From positions 1-5,693 of the forward strand of contig DLXL01000415.1 in assembly GCA_003448025.1 (NCBI GenBank): a stretch of 5,693 nucleotides of DNA, written 5' to 3'. Positions within the stretch are counted from its first letter, which is position 1. Each line of letters begins with the position of its first letter. Below the pieces are notes generated by a model. It was not told the origin of the DNA. It did not search any database and was given only the letters and a program-made list of their open reading frames with translations. The position numbers and the translations under genes are program-made. Below are positions 5,520-5,693 of this stretch, one piece after another. This DNA is from Saprospirales bacterium (GTDB lineage: Bacteria; Bacteroidota; Bacteroidia; Chitinophagales; Saprospiraceae).

Positions 5520-5693
5520 TCAATGTAGTCTAATTATTGAAAATGAATAAAACAAATAAACACAGGAATATATTAAATACTGCCAAAAAGGGTCCCCAAT
5601 TGTAAAGTAAACAAAAAGCCAATAAACCGCACTTATAATTATGAAAGCCAAAAGCACAAATTTAACTAAATTGTAACTGGTTAGCCTCTGGCG
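5520..5693 (-). CDS. C-terminal fragment of a membrane protein (cut by the window edge)
   Basis: An open frame enters from the right edge and runs for 57 codons to a TGA at 5522-5520. Its start lies outside the window. The sequence has two strongly hydrophobic stretches. The first, about visible residues 12-33, is rich in I, V, L, F and Y around FVLLAFIIISAVYWLF; after a short polar turn (GDPFWQ) comes the second, at about 39-54 (YLIYSCVYFVYSF). The fragment ends in RLH. This is the expected look of the last two membrane helices of a small inner-membrane protein. Family not recognisable from this piece. It is on the same strand as the secreted-protein genes but separated from them by 292 nt that include a GC-rich repeat-like block. 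Chance openness in AT-rich DNA is the main alternative, but the even hydrophobic pattern argues for a real gene. Confidence 0.55.
   Translation of the reverse strand, partial: RQRLTSYNLVKFVLLAFIIISAVYWLFVYFTIGDPFWQYLIYSCVYLFYSFSIIRLH

Overview
The window looks like a chromosomal segment of a Bacteroidota bacterium, probably of the Saprospiraceae/Cytophagales type, but no lineage marker allows a firmer call. The evidence is: promoters of the Bacteroidota form (TTTG, about 20 nt, TAnnTTTG) with no clear Shine-Dalgarno sequences; a free-standing HsdR-N-domain nuclease-like gene of a kind common in this phylum; secreted proteins with no recognisable family; and intergenic DNA full of short tandem and inverted repeats.

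The left half (1-2887, + strand, moderate GC) holds four intact conserved genes. They are a MoxR-type AAA+ ATPase (55-1050), deoC deoxyribose-phosphate aldolase (1130-1792), a YqgE/AlgH (UPF0301) protein (1865-2422) and a small PD-(D/E)XK protein with a type I restriction HsdR N-terminal domain (2423-2887). The last two abut as TAAATG and are almost certainly cotranscribed from a good promoter at 1809-1840. deoC has its own -7-like element. The four genes share no obvious pathway.

The middle (2888-3545) has no convincing gene. It begins in an array of five 7-bp units that also supplies the nuclease gene's stop codon, and continues as a mosaic of hairpins, including three variants of a GCTTGGYGT...ACC motif and two mutually exclusive GC-rich stems. 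The + genes and the - genes converge on it.

The right half (3546-5693, - strand, visibly more AT-rich) is accessory in character. Reading leftward from the right edge it holds: the C-terminal 57 residues of a membrane protein cut by the window end (5693-5520); a GC-rich, hairpin-bearing island that looks like an inserted repeat (about 5249-5386); a secreted repeat-rich protein gene broken by one in-frame TAA (5227-4376); and an intact secreted protein with a Ca-binding-like DxNxDGxxD loop (4313-3546). Neither secreted protein belongs to a family I recognise.

I see no complete new defence or mobile system. The best leads are the nonsense-split secreted gene, the repeat mosaic and the repeat-derived stop codon.
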